A stretch of 64,000 nucleotides of DNA, from the NCBI RefSeq assembly GCF_024362695.1, contig NC_065414.1, positions 2,683,501-2,747,500 on the forward strand, given 5' to 3'. The first letter of the stretch is position 1; every line of letters begins with the position of its first letter. A program made the position numbers and the translations under genes. This document shows, piece by piece, positions 25,291 through 37,589 of this stretch. This DNA comes from Pectinophora gossypiella (lineage: Eukaryota; Arthropoda; Insecta; Lepidoptera; Gelechiidae). The notes under the pieces are model-generated. The model did no database searches, was not told the DNA's origin, and saw only the letters and a program-made list of their open reading frames with translations.

Positions 25291-25538
25291 GTATACCTAG
25301 ATATAGTCTTAGACGATATTTAATATAATTAAATTACTTACTTAGCTATTCTGGACATAAAGCGCGTTTTGCTGCGCATATAGTTTCGTTTATTTGACAG
25401 CCTTTGAAGAGACTTTAAATTCGTAATAAGTGCACTAAATATACTATAAATCAATGCTTGAGACATCAAAAAAGGGTAACAGAAAAACAGGGTTAAAAAA
25501 AACCAATTCAAATAGGAAGAAATCTTTAATCCATTAAT

Positions 25539-25544
25539 TTTATT
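25539..25544 (-). promoter_or_regulatory. Candidate poly(A) signal of gene 3
   Basis: AATAAA on the minus strand, about 66 bases after the gene 3 stop codon, the first such hexamer downstream. Confidence 0.5.
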
Positions 25545-25609
25545 TTTCCTCTGGATAAAGGTGATGCTCGACTGTTTCTAGCGTATTAAAAATGCTTCTT
25601 TTTCTTTGT

Positions 25610-28600
25610 TCAGGACCAGACGATGCTCTCGATCCAGTTAAGGTAGCTAGACACCTTAGTGTAGACATCAGGCACGGTGTCGCTGGCACAGCGGGCGCCG
25701 AAGGAGCTCACGCCGATCACGTAGTTCAATGACCCTGAGGAGGACGACGAGATCCGCACTTGGAGTGGGTCACCGGAGTAGCCCTGGAAAGATGGGAACA
25801 TCGTCATAGATTTATATACATACATAATCTCACGAATAGTCGTAGGATATAGATCCCTGTTGGGGTAGAAATGGTATATACGGTATCCATCGCAACATGA
25901 ACTAAGTACCCACACCTCACCAAGCTTTTTTAGACCAATGTGATGGGTGCCGTATCGCCGGATATAGTGGTCGAGCCAACTGTGTTAGTGAAAACTGCAC
26001 CTAAGATTAATTGGTGCATGACCAGTACCGGGTTTTGGGGATAATCTAAACAAAATAACGTACCCAGCATTGATTCCCTTCTTCCCATTGACCTGTTTTA
26101 GCTAAAGCGGCGAAGAAGTTTTCAGTACAAATCTGGGTTTCCTTGATGCTGCATTTGCCACTACAAACTGGAGCCAATCGTTCTTCGCAGGTCGCTTTGT
26201 CTACAATTTTGACTGAGGCTCTTTTCGGGTGTGCTGTAGTTTCGACTTCATCTAAAATAGGAAGTGACATTTGAGGAGTGTGTGTATTCGAACATCCTAA
26301 TAAGATATTTCTCTGTCAAAAGTAGAGCTCTTAAATAAGATGATGATTAAGCAACGTTTATAATTATTATCATTTATGAAACAGGCGTGTTCTTTTTTGC
26401 GTGGGTTTTTTTTCTAAATCACATAAGAATGTGATTTTTGAAAAAGGCGCTTACTGCGCCTTTTTCACTATACGGCGACGATAAAGTAATTTAGATTTAA
26501 GTTATAGCTAGGTCCTTCTTCTCACCAGGTTTGACTTGACTCCATCCAGTGACATTTGCAAACTTGCCAAGAGAACTAACATCCTCTTCCTTCCAAAGAC
26601 AGGCAGGAAAGACGTTTTCATTGAAAGTTATTTCCTCTTCAAGTTCTAAAAGAGCTATATCATTATACTTTTTGCTTGCTGTGAATTCCGGATGCAGAAA
26701 TGTTCTCTTAATTTTGGCTTCGACAACATTCTGTAAAATTTTAAACTTTATTAAGACATGAGCAAGGAGCATATTTCGCCGATTTTATAATGTTGTTCAT
26801 TCCTGTACTTTATGATTTACTTTTTAATTTTAAGTTTGAGTCCGGGAAATAATTTAAAAACAAAAGATGGTCTTGTATAAGGGTTCAGCAAAGTTTCCCA
26901 AAATTTGGAAAAAGCAGTATTGAGCAGTAAAGTTTTATTACGACACAGAACAATACTGTTTCTAACAGTAATTAGCAGTAAGGTCAGCTAAAAGTATGAT
27001 TGGCGGACATTTGATGTTACTTACTTCGTCCAGAAGATTTTTGTCACCAAACCTGATAACCAATGGTTTATTTGAGGCGCTTTCAGGAGAGAAGCAATGG
27101 GCAGCAACAAGCACGTATTTGGAGCTGATGAGTGAGCCTCCACATCTGGTTTTCCATACGTTTTTATCTTCAAAACCGATGGCAGCCTGAAAGAAGAGAA
27201 TAGATAGATAAAATCTCTATTTTGAAGAAAAACAGAAACGGAGATATTTATTTCAAGGATGTTCATAGCAAATGAGGATAAACACTAGAAGCTCAAACGT
27301 AGGTGGTAGCACTGTTGAATGTGGTGTTCCTAAATTTTGACAGTTCTCTATACTGGATAATGAATATAGTATTTATTTACCAAGTTGGGGTATTCTGCAG
27401 CTATAGCGCCGTCATATTTATGTCCAGAATGACCTGTGAACAGATTTTGGAATAATAGTAAGAGAACATGATACTTCTTATTTATCGTGTGGGTTGTGAG
27501 GTGAATGACCGACCTCATCAACCAAGGTGTCAAGGTCAATTCCACCACCAACAATTAAACAGCTGGAGTTCCGATCAAAGGGCTCACAAATAATACTGGT
27601 TGTATAAACCACATGCGAGCATAAGATTGTAACTTTGTTTATTTTAATATTTGTATAGATTGGCATAATATTTAGATTTCTATGCTGTATGATAAATAAA
27701 TATAATTATTTAAATAAATTAAGCTAATAAACCCTCTCCAGAGTCATGAGAAAATAGGTAATTATCACGTTAAATTCGATAGCGTCATCTATATTATTTT
27801 TGAGGAACGTGGTGTAGAAAGACCCTCATTGTGTGTAGTAAATTCTATGTTTTTACTTACAGCGATTCCGGTTTATGATCCCTTTGTATTCTTCACATTC
27901 TAGAAAAAGAAATAAAATAAAGTCAATAACATTAAAAATAAGCAGTCCACGACCAAACAGCGACAGGATTAGCAGAACGTACTGGGTAGCTCACTGGGAC
28001 GGGCTAACCTATAAAATGCTACTTAGGTTCTATGACGATCTTGTGACGTGTAGCGAGTAGGCGCCGCTACTTCAAAAGTGCACCCCTGATGCCGGGCAGC
28101 AGCGGTATCAGTACTGGTTGGAGGCCGAGGAAATGGATTCTGGTAGGGCTCTAGCTAGAACATCACCGATTGAGAAATTGGTCGGTGTGCTGCGGAACGG
28201 AAGGCGATTGGGGCAACCACCGTTCTACACGCCCCATCTATGGAGTAATGAAGGCTACGAGTACCAACCTCATCCACCCTGGTGTCAGGGTTACCATTGA
28301 GCCGCCAAAGGCCCCTGACATGGCTCATGTAACGACTACATTCTTACATTAGTAACCGGGACCAACGGCTTAACGTGCCTTCCGAAGCACGGATAATCTT
28401 ACTATCAGCCTGTAATGTCCTAACCGAACTAGGGATCACAAAGTGATTTTCGTGTTACCCACACCGGGACTCGAACCCGGGACCTCCGGGTCGTGAGCAC
28501 AACGCTCAACCACTGGCCCACGGAGACCGTTATTATTACTGTAAAAGAACAGGTTTATAGCGAATGAATACATAATTTCAATTAATTTACGAACACAAAC

Positions 28601-31600
28601 ATAATAAAGCAACATAACAGAGCATCACGCCTGTGTCCCCGAGGGTGTAGGCAGAGGTGCCCACTAGCCAGCCATGAATTGAAATCAAAACTAATAATAA
28701 CATCATTCCCCTACCATTATCCCGTTTTTCACAGGATCCGCTTACCTAACCTTACGATTTCACAGGTCCGGTTTTTTACAAAAGCGACTGCCTGTCTGAC
28801 CTTGCAACCCGCGAAGGGGAAAATCAGCCCAATACACGTTAGGTCACATACCTCCGAAAAGGCATTTCTCGGAATGTGGGTTTCCTCACGATGTTTTCCT
28901 TCATCGCTGAGCACGTGATTATCATTTATGATCCAAACATGAATTCGGAAACAAATTTATTGGTTTAGGCCTGTGCTGGATTCGAACCTGCGACCTCAAA
29001 GTGGGCTACCCGAGAAATGCATTTTCGGAGGTATGTGACTTAACCTGTAATGGGCTGGATTTCTCTTCGCGGGTTGGAAGGTTAGACAGGCAGTTGCTTC
29101 TGACCGACATCCGCTTTCACCCGACAGAATTGTGTTGATAGCACACGTCAAATGGTTTGCATACCAGCGAGATACCTTTTTGATTCGCCCGGGTTATCAT
29201 TCATTTACTCATTTTCCTAAAATTAAGAGCTGTCAATCATCCGTCCCTTTCCTTTTCGGCGGATAAGAAAATGACAGGTATAACTTAAAGTAAAATTAGG
29301 AGGTGTCTGCAGGAATCGGGGCCTTTGACTTACTTTGTTCACTAATTCGTTGTCCTGGTTCTGGCACAGGATTCTGCTCACACTCGGTCGGATCACCTTC
29401 GCCCGAAATATCTTCCTGTATTTCCAATATCAAAAATATAATTATATATTATAAAATAGGTATGTAATTAGTCATATTTTTACCCGACTTTGGCGAAGCA
29501 AAAAGAAGGGTTATGTGTTTGATAATCTGTTTTAAGAATTTGCTTACCACGCCATGCGACCACGGCTATCTCCTAAACATCACTGTTCGGAAGAATATCA
29601 GAGAATAGAAGAGAATATTTTCTTGTTTCGTGCTTTTTAGAGCGTGATTTTTCTGTAGTCGGGTTATAGTTTTCAAACTTATTTTTTTTCAACTCTATTT
29701 TTTAACATAAGGCTCACGACTGTATTTCCGTATGTGGTAGTCAGTGGTACATTCATAGCATGATGACTTCAACGTTTATTTTTATAAATAAAAATTATTT
29801 ATTAAATAAAAATACAAAAACAAGTACATTCCATCCAACTACAATTGTAACAACACACATATTATTAAAAACAAAACGTAAAAAAGGGATAAAAAGCTAT
29901 AAATAAAAAAAGAAAATTATTTATTATTATTTATTTTTTATTTTTTTTATTTTATTATTATTATTTTTTATCTTTTAAATTGATAATATACATTTAAGTA
30001 TGTAGATAATATTCAGTCAATCACAGAAACTGTGTGGTACACCGGATTACTTCTCTTCTGTACCGGACTTGCACCAATGAGTTATTAATTTAGCTTAAGT
30101 GGAATTTTCACTTACACTGTTGGCTCGACTACGTATTATATACGGCGGCGATACGGTTCACTACCTATCACGTTGGTCTAACAGATGTACAACTAACACC
30201 CCTAATTCGGATACAGTCAGCAGCTTATGTTATGTTATGTTATGAAGTTCTACTTACTCTTTTTAGACGATTCGGTTCCTTTAAACGCATGGAATTGACG
30301 TCTAGTGCATTGTTGATCACTGTAACATTAATTAAATTGATTTAAGTCATTTATATGACACGACGGATTTATTAAAAACATCATAGAAGGGAAGCTACAA
30401 GGAAAGAGAGGAAGGGGAAGACCGAGAAGAGCAGGTTAAAGAGAAGGCGAACGTTGTGTGTGAATGAAGTGAAAGAATTGGCTTTTGACAGACAATAATG
30501 GAGAATGCTACACCGACAAGAGCGTGGCTCTTAAATTAGTACTTTTAAATTGACATAATATAATGTTCTAAAGATAAGAGTCTCCTTCCTCTTTTTCTAT
30601 CGCGTGGATTGTGAGGTCAATGACCAACCTCATCAACCCTGGTGTCAGGGTTGCTATTGAGCCGCCACAGACTCCTGACATGGCTCGAGCGATGTAACAA
30701 CTACATATTTACTTAGGTAAATAGTAGCGCAGGACCGATCGTCGTGGAAATCCTTGGGGGAGGCCTATGCCCAGCAGTGGGCGTCGTACGGCTGATGATG
30801 ATGAAATAGTAGCGGAAACTGACTGCTTAACATGACCTCCGAAGCATAAAATATGAGTAAAAATTAAAAAGCTCATGGAACAACTATTACATACTATTGA
30901 ACAGCCCGACTATTTCAGTAAACTCACAAAGAAAAAATTTTAATCGAAAAAAAATCTGACTAGGACGGGAATCGAACCCGCAGCTCTTGTCAAGCCCTCT
31001 TGTTCTTGTTATTTTTTCTCTTCGTGAGTTTCCTTATGCTATAAAAATAAAAAATATTATTTCAGTAAAATTTGTGTTTACATCAATATAGATAACATTT
31101 TAGAATAGGTTCAATGCGCGGTACTAGTTAGGTCTTTTTAGGTACTTACAGGAGATAGTGTTATGGCGTTCATAAGCATAGTGATGTATCATTCGAGATT
31201 AGATTGATCGATTCTTTTCTATTTATTTATTTATTATGGACAACTTACAAGCTACACTCTGCACATGCAAAGTTACAGACAATAAAAAAAAGATTAAGAG
31301 CTAGCTCAATTACAAGTAGTCACAGCATGCATAATCAAGTGAACAAGAAAAACAAGATATAAACTATATTAAAAAATAAAAAATAGACATATCTAACAAT
31401 ATCTAATCATCTCCCTAGCACTATCCCGTTTTTCACAGGATCCGCTTAGCTAACCTGAAGATTTGTCAGGACCGGTTTTTTACAGAAGCGACTGCCTAAC
31501 CTTCCAACCCGCGAAGGGAAAACCAGCCCAGTACGTTGGTCACATACCTGTGGATTTCCTCACGATGTTTTCCTTCACAGCTGAGCACGGATAATAATTT

Positions 31601-32093
31601 ATGATCCAAACATACGTAACGTAACGTAACGTAAACAGCCTATATACGTCCCACTGCTGGGCACAGGCCTCCCCTCAATCAACCGGAGGGGGTATGGAGC
31701 ATACTCCACCACGCTGCTCCAATGCGGGTGGTGGAGGTGTTTTTTACGGCTAATAGCCGGGACCAACGGCTTAACGTGCCCTCCGAAGCACGGAATTATC
31801 TTACTTTTTCGGACAATCAGGTGATTCAAGCCTGAAAAGTCCTTACCAAACAAAGGACAGTCTCACAAAATGATTTCGACAATGTCCCCATCGGGGATCG
31901 AACCCGGACCTCCAGATCGTGAGCCTTACGCTCTAACCACTAGACCACAAAGGCTGCTTGAATGAGAGGCAAGCGTTCTACCAACTGGGCTACCACGGCT
32001 CTTCTATCTAACAAAAGCTACTTACTAAATTATTGAAGTTTTTGTTTACATACCTAAATATAACACAGTGCACATCACTATAGAACGCTTCAT
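25610..32093 (-). CDS. Serine protease homologue (pseudoprotease), gene 3
   Basis: Nine exons: 32054-32093, 30258-30319, 29334-29415, 27861-27899, 27381-27433, 27025-27186, 26526-26730, 26064-26251, 25610-25783; 334 residues. It is closest to gene 2: both share signal-peptide length, NNxLDVNS in exon 2 and SGDPLQ in the last exon. Signal MKRSIVMCTVLYLV; exon 2 ends RLKR, a furin-type motif. The propeptide has GQRISEQKCEEY and is shortened in exon 4 (12 full codons against 20 or more in the paralogues). The activation position reads GHKY instead of IVGG. His57 (VAAHC) and Asp102 (NDIALLEL) are present. The serine loop is NQCWGYSGDPL: Ser195 kept, Asp194 is Tyr, Gly197 is Asp, residue 189 is Asn. 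It ends DWIES-type (NWIESIVWS). The last exon is visibly richer in G and C at third positions than the other exons. Inferred role: secreted cofactor, decoy or binding protein. Confidence 0.85.
28250..28530 (-). mobile_element. SINE family B, full copy
   Basis: Head at the right with B box GGGTTCGAGTCCC on the minus strand; tail at the left. Confidence 0.75.
28695..29105. mobile_element. Two SINE family C copies joined head to body in inverted orientation
   Basis: 28695-28998 is a minus copy reaching the tRNA-like head. At GGGCTACCCGAGAAATG it switches to a plus copy (29003-29105). Confidence 0.65.
29120..29325. mobile_element. Repeat G, half copy
   Basis: Right-hand half ending CTGCAGGAATCGGGGCC, immediately next to exon 3 of gene 3. 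Confidence 0.6.
30372..30540 (+). mobile_element. LINE 3' fragment (family I)
   Basis: Same as 37150-37320; in gene 3. Confidence 0.6.
31400..32000 (-). mobile_element. SINE family C split by SINE family A
   Basis: 3' part at 31400-31615 and head at 31957-32000, separated by short TAACG repeats and the family A copy at 31633-31955. Confidence 0.7.
31633..31955 (-). mobile_element. SINE family A, full copy nested in SINE family C
   Basis: Reverse complement of 47950-48285, head at the right. The flanks at 31400-31615 and 31957-32000 are two parts of one family C SINE. Confidence 0.8.
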
Positions 32094-32864
32094 TTTTAAT
32101 TTTAATTTAGTTTGTAAGAAATTAAATTATCTTTACTGCAATATCTTTTAAATTAAATAGAACACAACCTTAAGTTGCAAAGATACATGAGTTATAAACT
32201 AATGATATATCCAAGCCACATTTATAAATACACACACGAAGAAGTAATCTTAATAAGAACCGCCTCTATAGGTCGACAACAACACAACAATCAGAAAATG
32301 AATTGAAAACCAGTTACTTTAAGCTGGGTAAGAATGATTGAATAAAATAAATGATTTTTGAGTTCCGTACGTCTTGTAGAAAAGTTCAGCTTTTTAGTAA
32401 ATATGGATTATATTATATTGAGTATTTATTAATATATCTACGAGCTCTCAGCAACCCTGGTGTCAGGGTTAATATTCAGCCGCCAAACTCATGTAATGAC
32501 TACGTACTTACATCAGTAAGTAGTAACCGGGACCAACGGCTTAACGGACCAACGTGAGTTTTTTATGTGTTGTGTGTTTACAAACATAAACTTTGACAAC
32601 GCATCGATGTACCGATGCGTGGTATGGTACTTCCGTTTTAGTATTTTGACTGCGGAACTTCAGAACTGGGTTAAGATCTTTGTGCTTTAGTTTCTTTAAC
32701 ATTTTTTCCTCTTATTCATACTATTTATCATTTTACATTTTAAGTACATAGTAAATGTTTCACATCACTAATTTAAGCGACACGCTCTTGTCGGTGTAGC
32801 ATTTTCCATGCCACTTTTAGGGAAAAATAAAATAAAAATATATGTAAACAAAAAAAAAATGTAA

Positions 32865-32887
32865 CGTGTGTGTGTGTGTGTGTGTGT
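32865..32887 (+). repeat. (TG)n microsatellite
   Basis: About eleven TG units. Comparable (CA)n runs at 34266-34294 and 56474-56492, and (TATC)n at 2375-2392. Confidence 0.85.
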
Positions 32888-33149
32888 TAATGTTTACCTA
32901 CATTGTTTTTCTTTTCAACAGTTCCACTTGACCTGTAATGACGCTGTAATGTCATTTGATAAGAAGTTGTGGATGCGCTTCTAGAGGTCTTTTAATAGGT
33001 AAAAAAAAAAATGGTGGCTCTGCCAATGTGGTCAATATGTATGTATATAAGTTATTATGTTAACTCCTCTGTTGCCGGATTTTTTTTCGTATACATACTT
33101 CTTTAACCGTAGTTGGAGGTCGCGTAATCGTGAAAAAATCTCAAGTCAA

Positions 33150-33475
33150 TAATTGGTAGAACCTTTGATTCTCATTGTAAGGTCGCAGATTCAAATCCAG
33201 AAACGGCTAAAATCATTTTCGAATTTGTTTTTGAATTTATGTTTGGGTCTTAAATTATTGTCACGCGCTCAGCATTGAAGGAAAACATCGTATGGAAACC
33301 CAAATACGATATAATACCTACACGAGAAATTTGTTTTTGGAGGTATGTGACCTAGTCTGTTGTGTCGATGGATTATTGTTCGGCTGGTTCGAAGATCAGG
33401 GTCGCATCCGTGAAAAATCGGATATGTCACAGCTGACTCTGTGAGAAACAGGATTACGCTAAGAAGAAGATGATC
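33150..33475 (+). mobile_element. SINE family C, old diverged copy
   Basis: Head (TTGGTAGAACC), B box (GATTCAAATCC) and body are recognisable, with many substitutions. Confidence 0.6.
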
Positions 33476-33594
33476 AGTGATGTGACGTATCCGGAAATGT
33501 TCCTAAAGCGGGAACGTTCCCGCTGAAAAACTTTTTAATAGTAAAACTCTGTAATAGGATACAGGCTCCTTTTCTTTGTTAAATAGATCTTTCA

Positions 33595-33860
33595 TAGAGG
33601 CAGCCAATCAGCTCGCGACACCAAACACTTCAGGACCCCGATGCCGACCCCACCGGCGTGGTCGACGATTTCCCTCATTCAGCGCTTATCGCTATCGACC
33701 CATTAAGGTTGAAAATTCTTTCAAATATTTTTCCTCTCAGATGACGCCCTGAGCCGAGGTTCGCGCCCAACTGGGCACCCTCAGGCCTGTTGTCTTAAAC
33801 GTTGTACCGGGTGAGATTCAGCGCTCCCCATTTGTCAATTTACAATAAGTTACGTCAAAG
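33595..33860 (+). mobile_element. Repeat F, near-full copy
   Basis: Same order of motifs; short deletions near the 3' end. Confidence 0.65.
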
Positions 33861-35029
33861 AAAAAATGTTCTCTGGTCGTATCTGCTTAAAGGTTAGATA
33901 ATAAAGCTTTTTTACTGTCAGGAAGGTTCCTAAAGTCGAACCATTCGTGGGAACGGCACATCACACTGATGATGATTCGTTTTGAGACTTTCTTGAGTAT
34001 ATCTAAAAGTGTATCCTGGTGTTTTGTGGTTTTCTCCTTCTAAACATATTTTAGTTAAATATAAAACACATTAGACTAAATGTTCCTTAGAATTAAAAAC
34101 CAATTTTATCTCCACACAATCACACCAGCTTAACAACGTATTTTATTATTTTTAATTAGACGTGTGACGTGACTCAATGTAGATTTCCGCATATATGTCA
34201 TTAACTACTTAGCCGGACATATGGGGAGCGCTGAGAGCTCTGGCATAGACTGTCAAAAGGACATAACACACACATACACACACACACACACACATTATTG
34301 CACAAAAAATACAAATGAGACAAAAGAAGTATACTTAATCGATTTTAAAGATAATCGTTATAAACAGGTATGTACACAAACACGCAGGTAGAAACAAGAT
34401 ACTTAAAACTTGAATAAATTAGGTATCCTTATATCGATTAGGAATTTAATTTAAATCCTATATTAAAAATAACAATAAATTATTTCGTTTGGCGGTTCGT
34501 CTTCATTTAGGGGCAAAGACCTATATTACCTCATCTTCATCATCAATTTAAGAGCCACGCTCTTGTCGGTGTAGCATTTTCCATGCTACTTTTTTAGGGA
34601 AAAATAGGGCATACATGTCTACATTACCTATATTAGGCCCTGTTATGGTGAGGCTGTCAGTGAACTGGGTCATAATGGGTTTTCCCGTCAAAGCAGTGTC
34701 GACTACTCCAGTAATGTGTCGTTTAAGGATATCATTCGTAGAGCTTTCGTGGCGGTCAATGTTCTAGCAGGGCGGGAGTCTCATCCAGTGGCGGCTCTAG
34801 CAAAATATTTGGATGTTGCGAAACCTCAAAGTGGCACTCCTCAGCCCCTTAAAATACAAAATTTTTCGATTACTATACGGCCATCGAAATTTACCTATTT
34901 AAATGTTTTAAAAACGTTGTTTACAACCACACGGTATGAATTTTATGTGGCCGCAATCAAACCCGATGAAGTTTTAAATTGCGGTCAGGGTCAGCAGGAA
35001 CCAGTCTTGGTTGATTTTGGAACCTAAGC

Positions 35030-35292
35030 CCCCACCCTCGGAGCAGACTCCTACTCCGAATCCCAAACGAATTAACTCAAAAGTCCGCATAAACTTTCGA
35101 GTTATGAAGCGGCTTGTTGGCACGAAGGGAAAATAGATAGGTACACTTTGTTCATTGAATATTCCGATATAATAACACTGTCGCGAATGTTTTCCGACTA
35201 ACTTACTTACACAAAACACCACGTCGTATTAATTATTTAGGTTATTCAATGAAGGAAGCAACCGTCCCGTTGCAGTTCCCGCCAAAAAGTCC
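35030..35292 (-). mobile_element. Interspersed repeat K, copy 3 (partial, inverted)
   Basis: Reverse complement of the first half of copies 1 and 2, from GGTGGGGGCTTAGG back to the GGCGGGAA end. Confidence 0.7.
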
Positions 35293-36187
35293 CATTTCTC
35301 AAGGTCAAGACAGTCACGTGCTCGTGTCAAGTGGCGTGGCACTTGAGTTTGCGTTTATTGTAACTCGTTTGTTTCTAACTTAAGAGTGATATAATAAGGA
35401 GTTTTTAATCCAAAGAGATGTATATCCTACTTTTTAAATAACAATTAAAAAGAAAAAATATCCTGTGTTGTCACGAGACTTGTTGCTACGGTTGCTAAGT
35501 CAAGTGACCTTTATAGGGCATTGCCCGATCAGCTGGTCCGTAACCGCGATGAGTAAAGGGGAAATAATAGACGATTGCTCACCTCAATGGGATCTCCCTA
35601 GGTTTTGCACTTCGACCACTGTGACCCAATGATCGACTAAGGCCACGATTCCTGCAGACACAACTTAATTTTATTTTAAGTTATACCTGTTATTTTCTTA
35701 TCCGCTTAAAAAGACAAGTACGGGAATTAGCACCTATGTATCGATTAAAAATCGATTATTCGGCAACACTATCATCGATCACTGATGCAAAAATGCCTAG
35801 TGGTGAAATTTTTTTAAAATCAGTTCAACAGTTTCAAGTAGGGTTCGAGTCCCGGTGAGGGTAACACGAAAATCACTCTGTGATCCCGAGTAAGATGATA
35901 CGTTGGTCCCGGCTTCATCTTATTTTTCTCAAAATCAAGTGATTCGTACCTGCGATTTCCTTACCAAACAAATCACAGACAAAATGATTTTCACAATGTC
36001 CCCATCGGGAATCGAATGCGGAGCTCCAGATCGTGTGCTCAACGCTCTCACAACTAGACCATGGAGACTGTCAATTATAATATATTATAAACATGTAGGT
36101 AGTGTATTATAATATTATAGTATAGATGTAGATTAGACAATAGAGATTAGAATTATGCGACTTTATGTAGGGGGCTATGTACGTATT

Positions 36188-36535
36188 AATCATCTCCCTA
36201 GCATTATCCCGTTTTCCACAGGGTCCGATTACCTAACCTGAAGATTTGACAGGTCCGGTTTTTTACAGAAGCGTCTGCCTGTCTGACCTTCCAACCCGCG
36301 AAGGGAAAACCAGCCCAATACAGCTTAGGTCACATACCTCCGAAAATGCATTTCTCGGGAATGTGGGTTTCCTCACGATGTTTTTCTTCACCGCTGAGCA
36401 TGTGACAATCATTTATGATCCAAACATGAATTCGAAAACAAATTCGACAATCATTGTTTTAGGCCTGTGCTGGATTCGAACCTGCGACCTCAAAGTGAAA
36501 GGCAAGCGTTCTACCAACTGGGCTACCGGCTCGTT
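36188..36535 (-). mobile_element. tRNA-headed SINE family C, full copy
   Basis: Head at the right: TAGCCCAGTTGGTAGAACGC and B box GGTTCGAATCC on the minus strand. The body holds CGGGTTGGAAGGTCAGACAG and the 3' end GGGAGATGATTA. Confidence 0.8.
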
Positions 36536-36625
36536 CTATGTTAGTATTACTAACATAACATAATATTCTCACGACTATATCCCAATTGGGTTAGTAAGAG
36601 GTACATCCACCGCAAGATAAACTAA

Positions 36626-36761
36626 GTACGGTCACGAGCACACTTTGGTACCATGTCACATTAACTTTTTTGACAAATTGAACTGTAAGTATCACTAAAT
36701 GTCAAATATGTTAGTGCGACAGAGTCCTAAACTGGGTTTATTATATTGCTCATGACTGTAC
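36626..36761 (+). mobile_element. Tc1/mariner-like MITE (family D), copy 3
   Basis: 136 bp, lacking about 12 bp near the left end. Inserted within another repeat (family N), so the empty site can be read from sister copies. Confidence 0.8.
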
Positions 36762-37149
36762 CCATACCTCACCGACATTTCCCTTAGTCCAACGTGATAG
36801 GTGGCGAGACGCATCCGTAAGTAATTGATAGAATTCCCTTGAAGTACCTCTGTAGATATGTAACTTCGGCGGCGCGACAACAAATGCGTATTAGGATCGA
36901 TTGATCTATAAAGAATTTTTTTAAACAAAAACCGAAATCACGTGTCTGTGGTAATTACGAAACTTCCCCAGATAAATTCAATAACATAATTCCTACAACA
37001 TAATATAGGAAAATCCTTTGGAATATTCATAATAAACAATAATTCGGTCACAATAATAAATCAGACACGACATAATATCCCTATTTACTATTTAAATAGA
37101 ATAAATAAAGTAGTAATACAAGTAATAGTAAAGTAGAGTATTAATATTA

Positions 37150-37320
37150 GGGAAGCTACAAGGAAAGAGAGGAAGGGGAAGACCAAGAAGAGCTTACATG
37201 GAACAGATTAAAGAGAAGGCGAACGTCGTGTCTTATAAGGAAGTGAAGGAATTGGCCTTTAGTAGACAAGAATGGAGAATGCTACATCGACAAAAGCGTG
37301 CCTCTTAAATTAGTGATGAT
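37150..37320 (+). mobile_element. 5'-truncated LINE, pol C-terminus (family I)
   Basis: Encodes the end of a non-LTR retrotransposon protein: a G-R-G-R-P-R segment, then QIKEKANVVSYKEVKEL and WRMLHRQ before the stop. Only about 55 codons remain. Confidence 0.65.
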
Positions 37321-37369
37321 GAAAGTATTAATAACATTGATCTGCACCATAGTAAAGGAAAATACTTAT

Positions 37370-37575
37370 ACCGATACAAACTCCGCCGGTGTGGTCGACG
37401 ATTACTCTCATTCAGCGCTTATCGCATCAATTCTCGATCTCGATCTAGGGTCGATTAATTCTTTCGAAATATTATTGTAATGCTGTCACACGACATCCTG
37501 AGCCGAAGCTCGCGCCCAACTGTGCACCCTCAGGCCTGTTGTCTTAAGCGCTCTTCATTTGTTCGGCCAAGTACT
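37370..37575 (+). mobile_element. Repeat F, partial
   Basis: Central part and part of the 3' end. Further 3' fragments: 17700-17757, 19500-19565, 34150-34240, 48945-49005, 55815-55880, 58275-58330, 58415-58510; 5' part inverted at 54400-54530. Confidence 0.6.
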
Positions 37576-37589
37576 TGTTTATTAGTATT

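Noticed and set aside
28118..28352. Two overlapping 60-codon frames
   Set aside because: Both run into SINE family B; no splice or domain support.
30955..31010. Possible tRNA on the minus strand (GGTTCGATTCCCGTCC)
   Set aside because: Only the T-arm half is recognisable; no acceptor pairing seen, so probably a SINE fragment.
31612..31632. TAACG tandem units as telomeric repeat
   Set aside because: Only about four units and not the insect TTAGG; likely slippage at a SINE junction.
34716..35027. 103-codon plus frame
   Set aside because: The first third looks like a retroelement piece; the rest runs through a repeat also present at 49165-49260 and repeat K.
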